Of a DNA stretch of 64,000 nt, positions 27,262-37,674 are shown one piece after another. Numbering within the stretch: the stretch's first letter is position 1; every line of letters starts with the position of its first letter. Origin of the DNA: Telluria mixta (GTDB lineage Bacteria; Pseudomonadota; Gammaproteobacteria; Burkholderiales; Burkholderiaceae_D); contig NZ_CP119520.1 of NCBI RefSeq assembly GCF_029223865.1, positions 5,766,001-5,830,000 of the forward strand, in the 5' to 3' direction. The position numbers were made by a program, and so were the translations under genes. Under the pieces are notes generated by a model, which was given only the letters and a program-made list of their open reading frames with translations, did no database searches and was not told where the DNA came from.

Positions 27262-28314
27262 ATGGCCAACGTCTCGCTGCGCAAACTGAACATCGTCCTG
27301 GGCGGCAAGCCCATCATCCGCGACCTCGACCTGTGCGTGGAGCCGGGTGAATTCCTCGTGCTGCTCGGGCCCTCGGGCTGCGGCAAGTCGACGCTGCTGC
27401 ACAGTATCGCGGGCCTCGTCGACAGCGATTCCGGCGCCATCGAGATCGGCGGCCGCGACATGACCGACGCCGATCCGAGCGAACGGGGGATCGGCATGGT
27501 GTTCCAGTCGTACGCGCTGTACCCGACCATGACCGTCGAGGACAACATGTCGTTCGGCCTGCGCATCGCTGGCACGCCGAAGGCCGAGATCCGCCGCCGC
27601 GTGGACCGCGCCGCCGCCATGCTGCAGCTTGATGCGCTCCTGCGCCGCAAGCCCGCGCAGCTGTCGGGCGGCCAACGCCAGCGCGTCGCGATCGGTCGCG
27701 CGCTCGTGCGCGAGGCGCAGGTGTTCCTGTTCGACGAACCGCTGTCCAACCTTGATGCGAAGCTGCGCGCGGAACTGCGGCGCGAACTCAAACTGCTCCA
27801 CCAGGCGCTCGGCTCGACGATGATCTACGTGACGCACGACCAGGTGGAGGCGATGACGCTCGCGAGCCGCATCGTCGTCATGCAGGGCGGAGAGATCCAG
27901 CAGATCGGCACGCCGCTGGACGTGTACGAGCGCCCCGCGAACCGTTTCGTGGCGGGCTTCCTCGGCGCGCCGGCGATGGCGTTCATGGAAGGGGCCCTGG
28001 ACGCGCAAGGATGTTTCGAGGCGGATGGAATGCGCTACCTGCCGGCGGACGAGTCGCGTCCCGCCGGACGGGCCGCGGTGCTGGGCATCCGCCCCGAGTA
28101 CGTGAAGATCCACGCCGATGGCGACTTCGTCGGCGACGTGACGCTGGTGGAACCGATGGGCAACCACCAGGTCGTGTGGCTGCGCCGCGGGCAGGCAACG
28201 CTGGCGTCGCTCGTGCACGATGCGCGCAGCTACGCGCCGGGCGAGCGCGTGGCCTTTTCGATCGACACGGCCCGGGTGTCGCTGTTCGATCCCGCGAGCG
28301 GAAATCGCCTCTAG
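27262..28314 (+). CDS. ABC sugar importer, ATPase (MalK/UgpC/MsmX type)
   Basis: 350 residues. Walker A GPSGCGKS (36-43), Q-loop FQSYALYP, signature LSGGQRQR, Walker B VFLFDEP, switch His in THDQVEAM, then a C-terminal TOBE/OB-fold regulatory domain (about 235-345). It powers the two permeases encoded upstream, 3 nt away. The order binding protein, permease, permease, ATPase, LacI suggests the regulator is co-transcribed. Confidence 0.94.
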   Translation: MANVSLRKLNIVLGGKPIIRDLDLCVEPGEFLVLLGPSGCGKSTLLHSIAGLVDSDSGAIEIGGRDMTDADPSERGIGMVFQSYALYPTMTVEDNMSFGLRIAGTPKAEIRRRVDRAAAMLQLDALLRRKPAQLSGGQRQRVAIGRALVREAQVFLFDEPLSNLDAKLRAELRRELKLLHQALGSTMIYVTHDQVEAMTLASRIVVMQGGEIQQIGTPLDVYERPANRFVAGFLGAPAMAFMEGALDAQGCFEADGMRYLPADESRPAGRAAVLGIRPEYVKIHADGDFVGDVTLVEPMGNHQVVWLRRGQATLASLVHDARSYAPGERVAFSIDTARVSLFDPASGNRL

Positions 28315-28367
28315 AGACGGCAAATACAGTATCCTTCGGACGAATCGACAGCATTGAGGAAGAGTTT

Positions 28368-29396
28368 GTGGCAACTATCAAGGACGTAGCGAAGCTGGCC
28401 GGGGTCGGCCTGGGCACCGCGTCGCGCGTGGTGAGCGGGAAGGGCTCCGTGTCGCCGGCGACGCTGGCACGCGTGAAGAAGGCAATCGACGAGCTGGGCT
28501 TCCGGCCGTCGCACGCGGCGCGCGCGCTGCTGTCCGGTACGAGCCGCATGGTCGGCGTGTACATCCCCGTGCTGAGCGGGACCTTTTATACGCCGATCCT
28601 GCAGATCATCGATACCGAATTGCGCGCGGCCGGCGTCCACATGGTGCTCGCGTTCGGCGTGGGCCTGGGCGACGAACGCCGCCAGGCGATCGAAGGCGTC
28701 GAATTCCTCGTCGAGCGTGGTTGCGACGGCCTCGTCGTGATGACGAGCGCGCTGCTGGAAGAAGACGTGGCCGCGCTGGGCGCCAAGTCCGGCCAGCTCG
28801 TGGCACTGAACCACAGCTTCGATTCCATGCCCGACCAGTGCTTCACCGTCGACCACGCGCTGGGCGGCCGCCTTGCGGCGCGCGCGCTTCTGGACCACAA
28901 GCACCGCAAGATCGCCGTCGTCGAAGGCCCGCGCCAGCTCGAGGATAACCGCGCCCGTATCGACGGGTTCATGAGCGAGCTGCGCGACAACGGCATCGAC
29001 CCCGCGAAGATCTGGCGCCTGGAGAGCGACTTCTCGCCGGCCGGCGGCTGGGCCGCGGCCAAGCAGCTGCTCGACTCCGGCTACCCGTGCACGGCGCTGT
29101 TCTGCGCGAACGACGAGATGGCAGTCGGCGCGCTGTCGTACTTCCAGGAGGCGGGCATCCGCGTGCCGCACGACCTGTCCGTGCTGGGCTACGACGACAC
29201 GCCGAGCGCCGCATTTTCCGCGCCGCGCCTCACGTCCGTGCACATGCCGTGGCGCGAGATGACGCAGAACGGCATCAACGCCTTGCTGAACCTGTGTTAC
29301 GACATGCGCCGCCCGGTCACGCGCGAATTCCCCGTCAGCGTGACCCTGCGCGCCTCTCTCTCAAAGGCACCGGGCGTGAAACGCAAGGCCGCATGA
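28368..29396 (+). CDS. LacI-family repressor, probable regulator of the beta-glucan genes
   Basis: 342 residues from a GTG at 28368 with GAGGA 7 nt upstream; the family N-terminus MATIKDVAKLAGVGLGTASRV begins exactly there. HTH at about 4-25, hinge helix near 50-58, then the PBP-like core (GVYIPVLSGTFYTPILQIID, LFCANDEMAVGAL, VLGYDDTPSAAFSAPRLTSVHMP). It is 53 nt downstream of the ATPase gene and followed by a strong terminator. Five TGGAAACGTTTCCA-type sites in the window lie before the ABC, GH1, GH3, TonB-receptor and GH16 genes, so it is the natural candidate for binding them. The inducer is probably glucose or a glucoside. Confidence 0.88.
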   Translation: MATIKDVAKLAGVGLGTASRVVSGKGSVSPATLARVKKAIDELGFRPSHAARALLSGTSRMVGVYIPVLSGTFYTPILQIIDTELRAAGVHMVLAFGVGLGDERRQAIEGVEFLVERGCDGLVVMTSALLEEDVAALGAKSGQLVALNHSFDSMPDQCFTVDHALGGRLAARALLDHKHRKIAVVEGPRQLEDNRARIDGFMSELRDNGIDPAKIWRLESDFSPAGGWAAAKQLLDSGYPCTALFCANDEMAVGALSYFQEAGIRVPHDLSVLGYDDTPSAAFSAPRLTSVHMPWREMTQNGINALLNLCYDMRRPVTREFPVSVTLRASLSKAPGVKRKAA

Positions 29397-29413
29397 CACT
29401 AAATACCTGATCC

Positions 29414-29442
29414 GGCGCGCCGCCGCATGCGCGCCTTTTTTT
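29414..29442 (+). terminator. Rho-independent terminator after the LacI gene
   Basis: GGCGCGC (29414-29420) pairs perfectly with GCGCGCC (29429-29435) around an 8-nt loop, followed by seven T. It closes the ABC-lacI operon just before the GH1 operator. Confidence 0.9.
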
Positions 29443-29452
29443 GCGGCGACTC

Positions 29453-29466
29453 TGGAAAGCTTTCCA
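29453..29466. promoter_or_regulatory. LacI operator before the GH1 gene
   Basis: TGGAAAGCTTTCCA is a perfect 14-bp palindrome, differing from TGGAAACGTTTCCA at the two centre bases. It lies 21 nt before the GH1 start. No convincing -35/-10 pair is visible around it because the terminator occupies the space. Confidence 0.7.
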
Positions 29467-29487
29467 GTCATAACGACATAGACTACG

Positions 29488-30867
29488 ATGACCACCTACG
29501 ACATTTTCCCGGGCGCCGACGGCCCCGAACCGCAGGCGCCGCAGCGCGCCGACTTCGGTCCCGATTTTCTGTGGGGCTGCGCCACGTCGTCATACCAGAT
29601 CGAGGGCGCCGGCACCGTGGACGGCCGGGTCGAATCGATCTGGGACCGCTTCGCCGCGACGCCAGGCAAGATCCGCGACGGCTCGTCCGGGGTGCATGCC
29701 TGCGACCACTACCACCGCTGGCCGCAAGACCTCGACATCGGCCGCGACCTGGGCCTGAACGCCTACCGCTTCTCGATCGCGTGGCCGCGCATTTTTGACG
29801 GCAGGAGCAGGGAGCCGAATGCGAAGGGCCTCGATTTCTACGACCGCCTCGTCGACGGCATGCTGGAGCGCGGCCTGCAGCCGTGGGCCACGCTGTACCA
29901 CTGGGACTTGCCGCAGTGGCTGCAGGACCGGGGCGGCTGGGCGTCGCGCGACACGGTCGACGCCTTCGTCGACCTGGCCGACGTCGTGACGCGTCGCCTC
30001 GGCGACCGCGTGGGCCACTGGATCACGCACAACGAGCCGTGGTGCACCGCGATCATCGGCAATTACGAAGGCTGGCATGCGCCGGGCCTGACGGACCTCG
30101 GCACGGCGCTGCAGGTCGCACACCACGTGCTGCTGTCGCACGGCAGGGCGGTGCCGGTGATCCGTGCGAACGTGCCGGGTGCGCAGGTCGGCATCTCGCT
30201 CAGCCTGCATCCGCTGCGGCCCGCGAGCGCTGCACCGGAGGACGTCGCCGCGATGGAACGCCACGATGGCCTGCGCTACCGCTGGTTCCTCGATCCGCTC
30301 TACGGCCGCGGCTACCCGGAAGCGACGCTCGCGCAGGTGGGCGCCGCGGCGCCCGTCGTGCTGCCGGGCGACCTGGACGACATCGCCGTGCCGACCGACT
30401 TCCTCGGCGTGAATTACTACTTCCCGGAGACGGTCGCGCATGATCCGGACCATGGCCCGTTGGGCGCCCGCATCCTGCCGGCGCAAGGGGAGATCACGGC
30501 GATGGGCTGGCCCGTGGCGCCGCAGGGGCTGTCCGAGCTGCTGGCGCGGGTCGACCGCGACTACCGTCCCGGCCCGTTGTACGTGACGGAGAACGGCTCG
30601 TGCTACGACGACGTGGTGACGGGGGATGGAAGTGTCCGCGACGTGGCGCGGCGCCGCTACCTGATGCGCCACCTCGCTGCGCTGCGCCAGGCCGTGGCCG
30701 ATGGCGTGCCGGTGAAAGGGTATTTCGCGTGGAGCCTGCTGGACAATTTCGAGTGGGCGGAAGGCTATCTGCGCCGCTTCGGTCTCGTGCACGTGGACTA
30801 CGCCACCCAGGAGCGCCGCCTGAAGGACAGCGCGAAATGGTATCGCACGTTCCTGCGCGGCGGCTGA
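29488..30867 (+). CDS. GH1 beta-glucosidase
   Basis: 459 residues, no signal peptide, so cytoplasmic. (Beta/alpha)8 barrel with acid/base Glu183 in THNEPW and nucleophile Glu368 in YVTENG; FLWGCATSSYQIEG near residue 27 is the family's N-terminal signature. It releases glucose from cellobiose, laminaribiose or other short beta-glucosides brought in by the ABC importer. Full family length (about 450). Controlled in all likelihood by the LacI protein encoded just upstream. Confidence 0.95.
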   Translation: MTTYDIFPGADGPEPQAPQRADFGPDFLWGCATSSYQIEGAGTVDGRVESIWDRFAATPGKIRDGSSGVHACDHYHRWPQDLDIGRDLGLNAYRFSIAWPRIFDGRSREPNAKGLDFYDRLVDGMLERGLQPWATLYHWDLPQWLQDRGGWASRDTVDAFVDLADVVTRRLGDRVGHWITHNEPWCTAIIGNYEGWHAPGLTDLGTALQVAHHVLLSHGRAVPVIRANVPGAQVGISLSLHPLRPASAAPEDVAAMERHDGLRYRWFLDPLYGRGYPEATLAQVGAAAPVVLPGDLDDIAVPTDFLGVNYYFPETVAHDPDHGPLGARILPAQGEITAMGWPVAPQGLSELLARVDRDYRPGPLYVTENGSCYDDVVTGDGSVRDVARRRYLMRHLAALRQAVADGVPVKGYFAWSLLDNFEWAEGYLRRFGLVHVDYATQERRLKDSAKWYRTFLRGG

Positions 30868-30881
30868 GCACAAGCGGGTGA

Positions 30882-30937
30882 TTGACAGCGCGGGCGTTTG
30901 CATTCAATATCTGCGGGGTCGATTGGAATCGTTTCCA
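30882..30937 (+). promoter_or_regulatory. Promoter and LacI operator of the GH3-glucokinase-MFS operon
   Basis: TTGACA (30882-30887), 17-nt spacer, CAATAT (30905-30910), operator TGGAATCGTTTCCA (30924-30937) 13 nt downstream. The longer inverted repeat GATTGGAA...TTCCAATC spans 30921-30940. Confidence 0.78.
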
Positions 30938-30980
30938 ATCAGCCGTCCACGATAACGAGATCACCCCTGGAGACACCCGC

Positions 30981-33491
30981 ATGACCACCCATCGCAACAA
31001 CCACATCCGGCTCGCCGTCGCGTCCGCGCTGGCCGCGGCCGCGTTCTGCGCAACGGCCGCGCCGCCGATCACGTCGTGGCCGCACTTGAAAAGCGCCATC
31101 GCGCCCGACGCCGCCCTCGAGGCGCGCGTGCGCGAGATCGTCGGCCGCATGACGCTCGCGCAAAAGATCGGCCAGATGACGCAGGCCGAACTGAAGGCCG
31201 TGACGCCGGACGACGTGCGCGCCTACTACCTCGGCTCCGTGCTGAACGGCGGCGGCAGCTGGCCGTACAACGACAAGCACGCGCACGCGGCCGACTGGCT
31301 GAAACTCGCGGACGCCTTTTACGACGCGTCGATGGCGACGGACATGGCGGTCAAGGTCCCGATGATCTGGGGCACGGACGCCGTCCATGGCCACAACAAC
31401 GTCTACGGCGCCACCATGTTCCCCCACAATATCGGCCTCGGCGCCGCGCGTGACCCGGAACTCGTGAAAGCGATCGGTGCCGCGACCGGCAAGGCCGTGC
31501 GCGCGACGGGCATCGCGTGGGTGTTCGGGCCGACCGTCGCCGTCGTGCGCGACGACCGCTGGGGCCGGACGTACGAAAGCTTTTCGGAAGACCCGCAACT
31601 GGTGAAGCGCCTGTCCGGCCCGTACGTGACGGGCCTGCAGGGCGCGTTGAAGGGCGACGCCAACGTCATCGCCAGCATCAAGCACTACATGGCCGACGGC
31701 GGCACGGAGTTCGGCATCAACGCGGGTGTCGCGAAGGTCAGCGAACGCGACATGATGAACATCCACGCGCAAGGCTATTACGCCGGCATCGAGGCGGGCG
31801 CGCAGACCGTCATGGCCTCGTTCAATTCGTGGAACGACGTGGCGGCCGGCAAGGACCACGGCAAGGTGCACGGCAGCCGCTACATGCTCACCGATATCCT
31901 CAAGGACAAAATGGGCTTCGACGGCTTCGTCGTCACGGACTGGAACGGCCACGGCGAAGTCCCGGGCTGCCGCAACGACAGCTGCGCCCAGGCCATCAAC
32001 GCGGGCGTCGACATGGTGATGGTGCCGAACGACTGGAAGGCATTCATCGCGAATACGATCAAGGATGTCGAGGCGGGCCGGATCCCGATGGCGCGCATCG
32101 ACGACGCCGTCGGCCGCATCGTGCGGGTGAAACTGCGCGCCGGCGTGTTCGCCAAGCGCCCGTCGCAATCCGCGTGGGCGGGCAAGGACGATGCGTTGCT
32201 CGCGAAGGACCTGGGCCGCCGCGCCGTGCGCGAATCGCTCGTGCTGCTGAAGAACGAAGGGCCGGCGCTGCCGCTGACTCCGTCGAAACGAATCCTCGTC
32301 GTGGGCAAGGCCGCCGACAGCATGGCCAACCAGACGGGCGGCTGGGCGCTGACATGGCAGGGCACGGCGAACACCAATGCCGATTTCCCCAAGGCCGAGA
32401 CAATCCTGGCCGGCCTGAAGGCGGCGGGTGCCGATGTCACGTACAGCGCGGATGGCGTCAACGTGGACCCGGCCAAATTCGACGCCGTCATCGCCGTGAT
32501 CGGCGAGGCGCCGTATGCGGAAGGCGACGGCGACATCGTCCCGTCGGGCACGCTGCGCCATTCGAGCCGCTATCCGGAAGACCTGGCCGTGCTGCAGAAG
32601 GTGCACGGCAAGGGCAAGCCGGTGGTGACCGTGTTCCTGTCCGGCCGGCCGCTGTGGGTGAACGACCTGCTGAACCTGTCCGACACCTTCATCGCCGCGT
32701 GGCTGCCTGGCACGGAAGGCAAGGGCGTCTCGGACCTGCTCGTCGCGGGCAAGGGGGCGAAGCCGTACGAATTCAGGGGCAAGCTGTCGTTCTCGTGGCC
32801 GAAGTCCGTGTGCCAGACGCCGCTGAACGTGGGCGACGCCGGCTATGCGCCGCTGTTCGCGTACGGCTACGGCCTGAAACGCGGCGAGCGCTCGCACATC
32901 GGCACGCTGGATGCCACGTATCCGGCCGGCGGCTGCAGCGCATCCGATACGTTTCCGGTGTACGGGCAGGCGGACCGCGCCAGCTTCCCGCTGCGGATCG
33001 TCAGCGGGAACGCCGTGCAGCCGCTGGGCGCGGACCTGAACGCGGGCGCCAGCCTGCCGGGCATCTCGGTCGCCATCGCCCAGATCAGGACGCAACAGGA
33101 TGCGAAGCTCGTTACGTGGACGGCGCCGGCCACGTTCGAAGCGCACGGCGGCAAGCCGCTCGCGCTGCCCGCCGCCCTGGCGGACAAGGGCGTGCTGCGC
33201 TTCGACACCATCGTGCAGCAGGCACCCGCCGGAACAGTAACGATCGCGATGGCCTGCGGCGGCACCACCTGCGGCACGCCGCTGGACGCGACCAGGCTGT
33301 TCACGCGCCTGGCCGGCAAGGGGCGGCAGGAGGTCGCGATTCCGCTGGCCTGCTTCCGCGCGCGCGGCGTGGACCTGGCAAGTGTCGACACGCCGTTCCG
33401 GGTGACGAGCGACGGGCCGTTCACGGCCGCCTTCGGCAACGTCGACGTGACCGCCGGTGCCGGCTCGGTCACATGCGAGGACCTGCAATGA
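30981..33491 (+). CDS. Secreted GH3 beta-glucosidase with ExoP-like C-terminal domain
   Basis: 836 residues from the ATG at 30981 (TGGAGA upstream). Signal peptide (about 1-27, cleavage after ATA). Barrel domain about 40-390 with nucleophile Asp320 in [23 protein letters not shown] and SFNSWND; alpha/beta sandwich domain about 420-640 ([17 protein letters not shown]); then a galactose-binding-like ExoP-type domain (about 680-830). This is the architecture of periplasmic exo-1,3/1,4-beta-glucosidases. It would trim oligo-glucans to glucose before import. The next gene, glucokinase, overlaps its stop by 4 nt. Confidence 0.93.
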   Translation: MTTHRNNHIRLAVASALAAAAFCATAAPPITSWPHLKSAIAPDAALEARVREIVGRMTLAQKIGQMTQAELKAVTPDDVRAYYLGSVLNGGGSWPYNDKHAHAADWLKLADAFYDASMATDMAVKVPMIWGTDAVHGHNNVYGATMFPHNIGLGAARDPELVKAIGAATGKAVRATGIAWVFGPTVAVVRDDRWGRTYESFSEDPQLVKRLSGPYVTGLQGALKGDANVIASIKHYMADGGTEFGINAGVAKVSERDMMNIHAQGYYAGIEAGAQTVMASFNSWNDVAAGKDHGKVHGSRYMLTDILKDKMGFDGFVVTDWNGHGEVPGCRNDSCAQAINAGVDMVMVPNDWKAFIANTIKDVEAGRIPMARIDDAVGRIVRVKLRAGVFAKRPSQSAWAGKDDALLAKDLGRRAVRESLVLLKNEGPALPLTPSKRILVVGKAADSMANQTGGWALTWQGTANTNADFPKAETILAGLKAAGADVTYSADGVNVDPAKFDAVIAVIGEAPYAEGDGDIVPSGTLRHSSRYPEDLAVLQKVHGKGKPVVTVFLSGRPLWVNDLLNLSDTFIAAWLPGTEGKGVSDLLVAGKGAKPYEFRGKLSFSWPKSVCQTPLNVGDAGYAPLFAYGYGLKRGERSHIGTLDATYPAGGCSASDTFPVYGQADRASFPLRIVSGNAVQPLGADLNAGASLPGISVAIAQIRTQQDAKLVTWTAPATFEAHGGKPLALPAALADKGVLRFDTIVQQAPAGTVTIAMACGGTTCGTPLDATRLFTRLAGKGRQEVAIPLACFRARGVDLASVDTPFRVTSDGPFTAAFGNVDVTAGAGSVTCEDLQ

Positions 33492-34450
33492 GCGCATTGC
33501 GCCTGCTGGCCGACATCGGCGGCACCAATGCCCGCTTCGCGCTGCAGGCGCCGGGCGGTGGGTTCGCCGATATCGAGGTGCTGGCGTGCCGCGACTACGA
33601 CCGCATCGACGATGCGATCGCCGCGTACCTGGCCCGCGCCGCCGCGCGGGGTCTGCCGACGGACGGCATCCGCCACGCGGCCATCGCCATCGCGAATCCG
33701 GTCGAGGGCGATGTCGTCAGCATGACCAACCACCACTGGCGCTTTTCGATCGCCGGACTGCGCGACGCCTGCGCTTTTACCACGCTGCTCGTCGTGAACG
33801 ACTTTGCCGCGCTGGCCCAGGCGTTGCCGCACCTGGGCACCGGAGGCCGCCAACGGATCGGCGGCACCGACAGCGCGGCCGTCGAAGGTCGCCCCATCGG
33901 CCTGATCGGGCCCGGCACGGGACTCGGCGTGTCCGGCGTCGTGCCCGCGGGCGGCGGCCGCTGGATCGCGCTGGCGGGCGAGGGCGGCCACGCCAGCTTC
34001 GCGCCCGTCGACCGCGACGAGATGCGGCTCCTCGACGCGCTGTGGGAAGAGCACGGCCACGTGTCCGCCGAACGGTTGCTGTCGGGGCCGGGCCTGGAAG
34101 CGATCCACAGGGTGCTGGCCGGCGAACGCCTGGCGGCCGCCGACATCACGGCGCGCGCGCTGGACGGCTCGTGCGCCGCATGCCGCGCGACCGTCGACGC
34201 ATTCTGCGCGATCCTCGGCAGCGTGGCCGGCAACGTCGCGCTGACCTTGGGCGCGACGGGCGGCATGTACGTCGGCGGCGGCATCGTGCCTCGTCTCGGG
34301 CCCCTGTTCCATGCGTCCGCGTTCCGCGCCCGGTTCGAGGGCAAGGGCCGGCTGCAGGCTTACCTGGCCCGCATCCCGACGTGGCTCGTCACCGAACCGT
34401 ATCCCGCACTGCGCGGCGTGGCCGCGCTGCTCGACGCCGCAACACCATAA
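33488..34450 (+). CDS. glk: Glucokinase
   Basis: 320 residues from the ATG at 33488 (ATGA overlap with the GH3 stop; GAGGA upstream). Bacterial glucokinase of the Glk/ROK-distant type: [14 protein letters not shown] (phosphate-1 loop, about 6-19), [15 protein letters not shown] with the catalytic Asp near residue 101, [13 protein letters not shown] (phosphate 2) and [12 protein letters not shown]. It phosphorylates glucose with ATP in the cytoplasm, feeding Entner-Doudoroff or glycolysis. Placement between GH3 and a glucose transporter makes a compact glucose-recovery module. Confidence 0.93.
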   Translation: MSALRLLADIGGTNARFALQAPGGGFADIEVLACRDYDRIDDAIAAYLARAAARGLPTDGIRHAAIAIANPVEGDVVSMTNHHWRFSIAGLRDACAFTTLLVVNDFAALAQALPHLGTGGRQRIGGTDSAAVEGRPIGLIGPGTGLGVSGVVPAGGGRWIALAGEGGHASFAPVDRDEMRLLDALWEEHGHVSAERLLSGPGLEAIHRVLAGERLAAADITARALDGSCAACRATVDAFCAILGSVAGNVALTLGATGGMYVGGGIVPRLGPLFHASAFRARFEGKGRLQAYLARIPTWLVTEPYPALRGVAALLDAATP

Positions 34451-34479
34451 CCATAACGATAAACCAGCAAGGAGATTCC

Positions 34480-35739
34480 ATGGCAGCTTCCCCCAACCCG
34501 TCCGTGCCCGTAACCACGGCAACGTCCGCGACCGCGACCAACACCGGACCGCTCGTCATCGTGACGATCCTGTTCTTCATGTGGGGCCTGCTCACGTCGC
34601 TGAACGACGTGCTGATCCCGCACCTGAAGGCGATCTACACGCTGAACTACCTGCAGGCGATGCTCGTGCAGTTCTGCTTCTTCGGCGCCTACTTCATCGT
34701 GTCGCTGCCGGCCGGTGCGCTGATCCGCCGCCTGGGCTACCAGAAGGGCGCCGTCACGGGCCTGTTGATCGCGGCCGTCGGCTGCGCGCTGTTCTATCCG
34801 GCCGCCCGCGGCGGCTACGGCCTGTTCCTGTTCGCGTTCTTCGTGCTTGCGTCCGGCATCACGATCCTGCAGGTGGCCGCGAACCCGTACGTCACCGTGC
34901 TCGGCCCGGCCGCGACGGCGTCGAGCCGACTGACCCTCACGCAGGCATTCAATTCGCTCGGCACGACGGTCGGCCCGGCGCTGGGCGGCATCTTGATCCT
35001 CGCGGGGGCCGGCAGCGTCGCGGCGGACCAGGCGGCGGCCGTGCAGGGGCCGTATCTGGCGCTCGCCGCGGCGCTCGCGATCCTCGCGGGGCTGTTCGCG
35101 CTGGCCCGGCTGCCGCGCATCGGCCATGCGGAGGCGGACGCTGCCACCGCAGGCGCTTCCGGTTCGGCGCTGCAGTACCGCCACCTCGTACTGGGCGCCG
35201 TCGCGATCTTCCTGTACGTGGGCGGTGAAGTCAGCATCGGCAGCTTCCTCGTCAACTTCCTCGGCGAGCAACAGGTGGCCGGGATGCCGGCGGCGCAGGC
35301 GGCCAGCTACGTCAGCGTGTACTGGGGCGGGGCATTGATCGGCCGCTTCATCGGCTTCGCCGTCATGCGCGTCGTCAGCCCCGGCAAGGCGCTCGCGTTC
35401 AACGCGCTGCTGGCCATCGCGCTCGTGCTGGCCGCCATCTTCGGCCGCGGCCAGGCCGCGATGTGGGCGATCCTCGCCGTCGGGTTGTGCAATTCGATCA
35501 TGTTCCCGACGATCTTCAGCATGGCGTTGCACGGCCTCGGACGCCACACTGGACAAGGTTCCGGGATCCTGTGCATGGCCATCGTGGGTGGCGCCATCGT
35601 GCCGTTCGCGCAAGGTTGGCTGGCGGACCACATCGGCGTGCAGCCGTCGTTCTTCGTGCCCGCCGCGTGCTATGGCTTCATCCTGTTCTTCGGTCTGAAG
35701 TATGCGAGCCTGCACCGCCAGGAAGCCATCACCGCCTGA
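34480..35739 (+). CDS. Glucose/galactose MFS transporter (FucP/GluP type)
   Basis: 419 residues from the ATG at 34480 with AAGGAG 6 nt upstream. Twelve membrane segments; [26 protein letters not shown] and [16 protein letters not shown] are signatures of the fucose/glucose/galactose:H+ symporters. It should bring glucose released by the periplasmic GH3 across the inner membrane, where the glucokinase encoded upstream traps it. Third gene of the GH3 operon, 29 nt after glk. Confidence 0.92.
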   Translation: MAASPNPSVPVTTATSATATNTGPLVIVTILFFMWGLLTSLNDVLIPHLKAIYTLNYLQAMLVQFCFFGAYFIVSLPAGALIRRLGYQKGAVTGLLIAAVGCALFYPAARGGYGLFLFAFFVLASGITILQVAANPYVTVLGPAATASSRLTLTQAFNSLGTTVGPALGGILILAGAGSVAADQAAAVQGPYLALAAALAILAGLFALARLPRIGHAEADAATAGASGSALQYRHLVLGAVAIFLYVGGEVSIGSFLVNFLGEQQVAGMPAAQAASYVSVYWGGALIGRFIGFAVMRVVSPGKALAFNALLAIALVLAAIFGRGQAAMWAILAVGLCNSIMFPTIFSMALHGLGRHTGQGSGILCMAIVGGAIVPFAQGWLADHIGVQPSFFVPAACYGFILFFGLKYASLHRQEAITA

Positions 35740-35747
35740 GACTGGCC

Positions 35748-35780
35748 ATGCCGGCATCTTTTGCAGTAGAATGCCGGCAT
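35748..35780 (+). terminator. Stem-loop after the GH3-glk-MFS operon
   Basis: Two copies of the self-complementary ATGCCGGCAT (35748-35757 and 35771-35780) can pair over 10 bp around a 13-nt loop. There is no T run after the second arm, so it may end or stabilise the upstream mRNA without being a classical terminator. Confidence 0.5.
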
Positions 35781-35784
35781 CCCA

Positions 35785-35905
35785 TTGGGGAGTAGCCTGC
35801 TTCCGCCCCCGCGGAAGTTCCCGTATCAACATACTCGACAGCCCCGGCTGACGTGGTACGGGCAGCCGTTTCGGTTGGCAAGACCTTTGGTATGCCTCCG
35901 CGTTC
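35785..35905 (+). promoter_or_regulatory. yybP-ykoY manganese riboswitch
   Basis: The 5' leader of mntP contains the hallmark parts of this aptamer in order: GGGGAGTAGCC (35787-35797), a variable hairpin (CTTCCG...CGGAAG), CCGTATCAACATACTCG (35821-35837), a second hairpin (CAGCC.../GGCTG and ACGTGGTACGG), and the closing GGCAAGACC (35877-35885). In characterised cases Mn2+ binding turns on translation or transcription of manganese exporters. The placement directly before mntP fits. Exact ends are approximate. Confidence 0.92.
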
Positions 35906-35952
35906 ATCGGGCCGCGCCGGCATGCCTTCGCGTTTGCCCGACTGGAACCACC

Positions 35953-36522
35953 ATGAATCTCCTCGCCACCGCAGCACTCGCCCTCGCCATGTCCACCGAC
36001 GCATTCGCCGTCGCCGTCGGCAAGGGCGCCGCGCTGCAACGTCCCCATCTCCGCGAAGCCCTGCGCACGGGCGCCATCTTCGGGGTCATCGAAGGCCTCA
36101 CGCCCGTCATCGGCTGGGCGCTGGGCCACTGGGCGGCGCCGTACGTCCAGGCGTGGGACCACTGGATCGCGTTCACCCTGCTGGGCGTGCTGGGCCTGCG
36201 CATGATGCGCGAAGGCCTGTCGGGCGCGGACGACGACGAGGACGACAAGCCGACGAGCCACTCGTTCTGGCTGTTGGCCGTGGCCGGCTTTGCGACGAGC
36301 ATCGACGCGATGGCGGTCGGCGTCGGGCTCGCGTTCATCGATGCGAACATCGTCACGACGGCCGGCGCCATCGGCCTGTCGACGTTCATCATGGTGACGC
36401 TCGGCGTGATGGTGGGACGCGGCCTCGGCAAGCTGGTGGGCAAGCGCGCCGAGGTCGTGGGCGGGCTCGTACTGATCGCGATCGGGTCGCTGATCCTGTA
36501 CGAGCACCTCGGCCAGGGTTGA
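35953..36522 (+). CDS. mntP: Manganese efflux pump MntP
   Basis: 189 residues, six membrane segments. Conserved acidic residues in [17 protein letters not shown] (Asp16) and [17 protein letters not shown] (the second repeat), both in membrane helices, are the Mn2+ path of MntP. A cytoplasmic acidic loop ([13 protein letters not shown]) separates the halves. Exports Mn2+ across the inner membrane. Control by the riboswitch upstream is expected. It sits inside the sugar region but has no functional tie to it. Confidence 0.95.
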   Translation: MNLLATAALALAMSTDAFAVAVGKGAALQRPHLREALRTGAIFGVIEGLTPVIGWALGHWAAPYVQAWDHWIAFTLLGVLGLRMMREGLSGADDDEDDKPTSHSFWLLAVAGFATSIDAMAVGVGLAFIDANIVTTAGAIGLSTFIMVTLGVMVGRGLGKLVGKRAEVVGGLVLIAIGSLILYEHLGQG

Positions 36523-37674
36523 TCAGCCGTTCGCGGCCGGCGCGGCGAGCGCGGGCTTGCGCTCCATCCAGCGCCGCGTGAGCCAGGCCCGCACCGGCTC
36601 GTCGTAATACTTCAGCAGCAGCCAGGCCAGCGCCACGCACACGACGAAGGTGGCCGCGGCGACGGGCAGGCCGTCGCGCAGCGACACGTGGTTCGCGTTG
36701 GTCCATGCGGTGTACGTGTACACGAACGGATAGTGGATGATATACAGCGGATACGACAGCCCGCCCAGCGCGGCGCACGCGCGGGCCGTGCGCTCGCTGG
36801 CGGGTGCGCTGGCGCCGAGCCACACGACGAACGGGAAGACGACGACGATGCACACGGCTTCGTACAGGCCGTTCATCCACAGCGTGTCCTGGCCGCCGAT
36901 GCGCGGCAATGCCATCGTCGCGAACAGGATCGCGGCGCTGATCGGGAACGCGTGCGCGACGCGGCCCGGACGCACGACGCGCGACAGCAGCAGTCCCGCG
37001 CAGAACGGGTAGGCGAGCCGGGTGAAACCCAGCTGGAACTGGACGGGGTCCAGCGACCAGCCGCCGATCACGTCGCCGTTCGGTCCCGTGAGCAGGTAAA
37101 CCACGAGGGCCGCGCCAGCCAGCAATGCGAGCACGCCGAGGATCCGGTTCGGCAACCGCCGCAGCACCAGCGCGTACAGCACGTTCGCCACGTATTCGAA
37201 GAACAGCGACCACGCGGGCCCGTTCAGCGGATGCATCTCGGCCCAGCCGCGCAAATCCATGGACGGCGGCACCGGCAGCAAGGTCATGCCGATCACCATG
37301 ATCAGGAGCACGCGCCACAGCGGCGTGTCCGCGATCATCGGGAACAGGGGCCCGGCCTGGAAGTAGAACATCAGCGCGCCGATCACCATCGCGACGACGA
37401 TCATCGGATGCAGGCGGATCAGCCGGCGCTGGAAGAACTCGCCCAGCGACATGCGCCGCCAGCGGTCGTCATACGCGTAGCCGATGACGAAGCCGGACAG
37501 CAGGAAGAAGAAGTCGACGGCCAGGTAGCCGTGGTTGATCACCTGGGCGAAGCGGTTGACGGCATGCGCCTCGCACAGGTGGAACGCGACGACCGTCAGC
37601 GCCGCGACGCCGCGCAGGCCGTCGAGGACGGGGTAGTGCCGCCTGGTGTCCGCGAAGCCGCCGGCCGCCGTCAC
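36523..37674 (-). CDS. Acyltransferase 3 family (OafA/YrhL-like) membrane protein
   Basis: 383 residues from a GTG at 37674 whose GTGA overlaps the stop of the halogenase gene; a longer frame to 37857 would run far into that gene and is unlikely. Ten or so membrane segments; YPVLDGLRGVAALTVVAFHLCEAH (catalytic His region), FFFLLSGFVIGYAY, RRLIRLHP and GGLSYPLYIIHYPF are family motifs. These enzymes move acyl groups, often acetyl, onto sugars of surface polysaccharides across the membrane. Translational coupling to the halogenase gene ties it to that operon, which is unexpected. Confidence 0.85.
   Translation of the reverse strand: MTAAGGFADTRRHYPVLDGLRGVAALTVVAFHLCEAHAVNRFAQVINHGYLAVDFFFLLSGFVIGYAYDDRWRRMSLGEFFQRRLIRLHPMIVVAMVIGALMFYFQAGPLFPMIADTPLWRVLLIMVIGMTLLPVPPSMDLRGWAEMHPLNGPAWSLFFEYVANVLYALVLRRLPNRILGVLALLAGAALVVYLLTGPNGDVIGGWSLDPVQFQLGFTRLAYPFCAGLLLSRVVRPGRVAHAFPISAAILFATMALPRIGGQDTLWMNGLYEAVCIVVVFPFVVWLGASAPASERTARACAALGGLSYPLYIIHYPFVYTYTAWTNANHVSLRDGLPVAAATFVVCVALAWLLLKYYDEPVRAWLTRRWMERKPALAAPAANG

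Noticed and set aside
31517..34450. 977-codon open frame reading through GH3 in another frame
   Set aside because: Only its last 320 codons (glucokinase) are real; the rest is an Arg/Gly-rich shadow of the GH3 gene caused by high GC.
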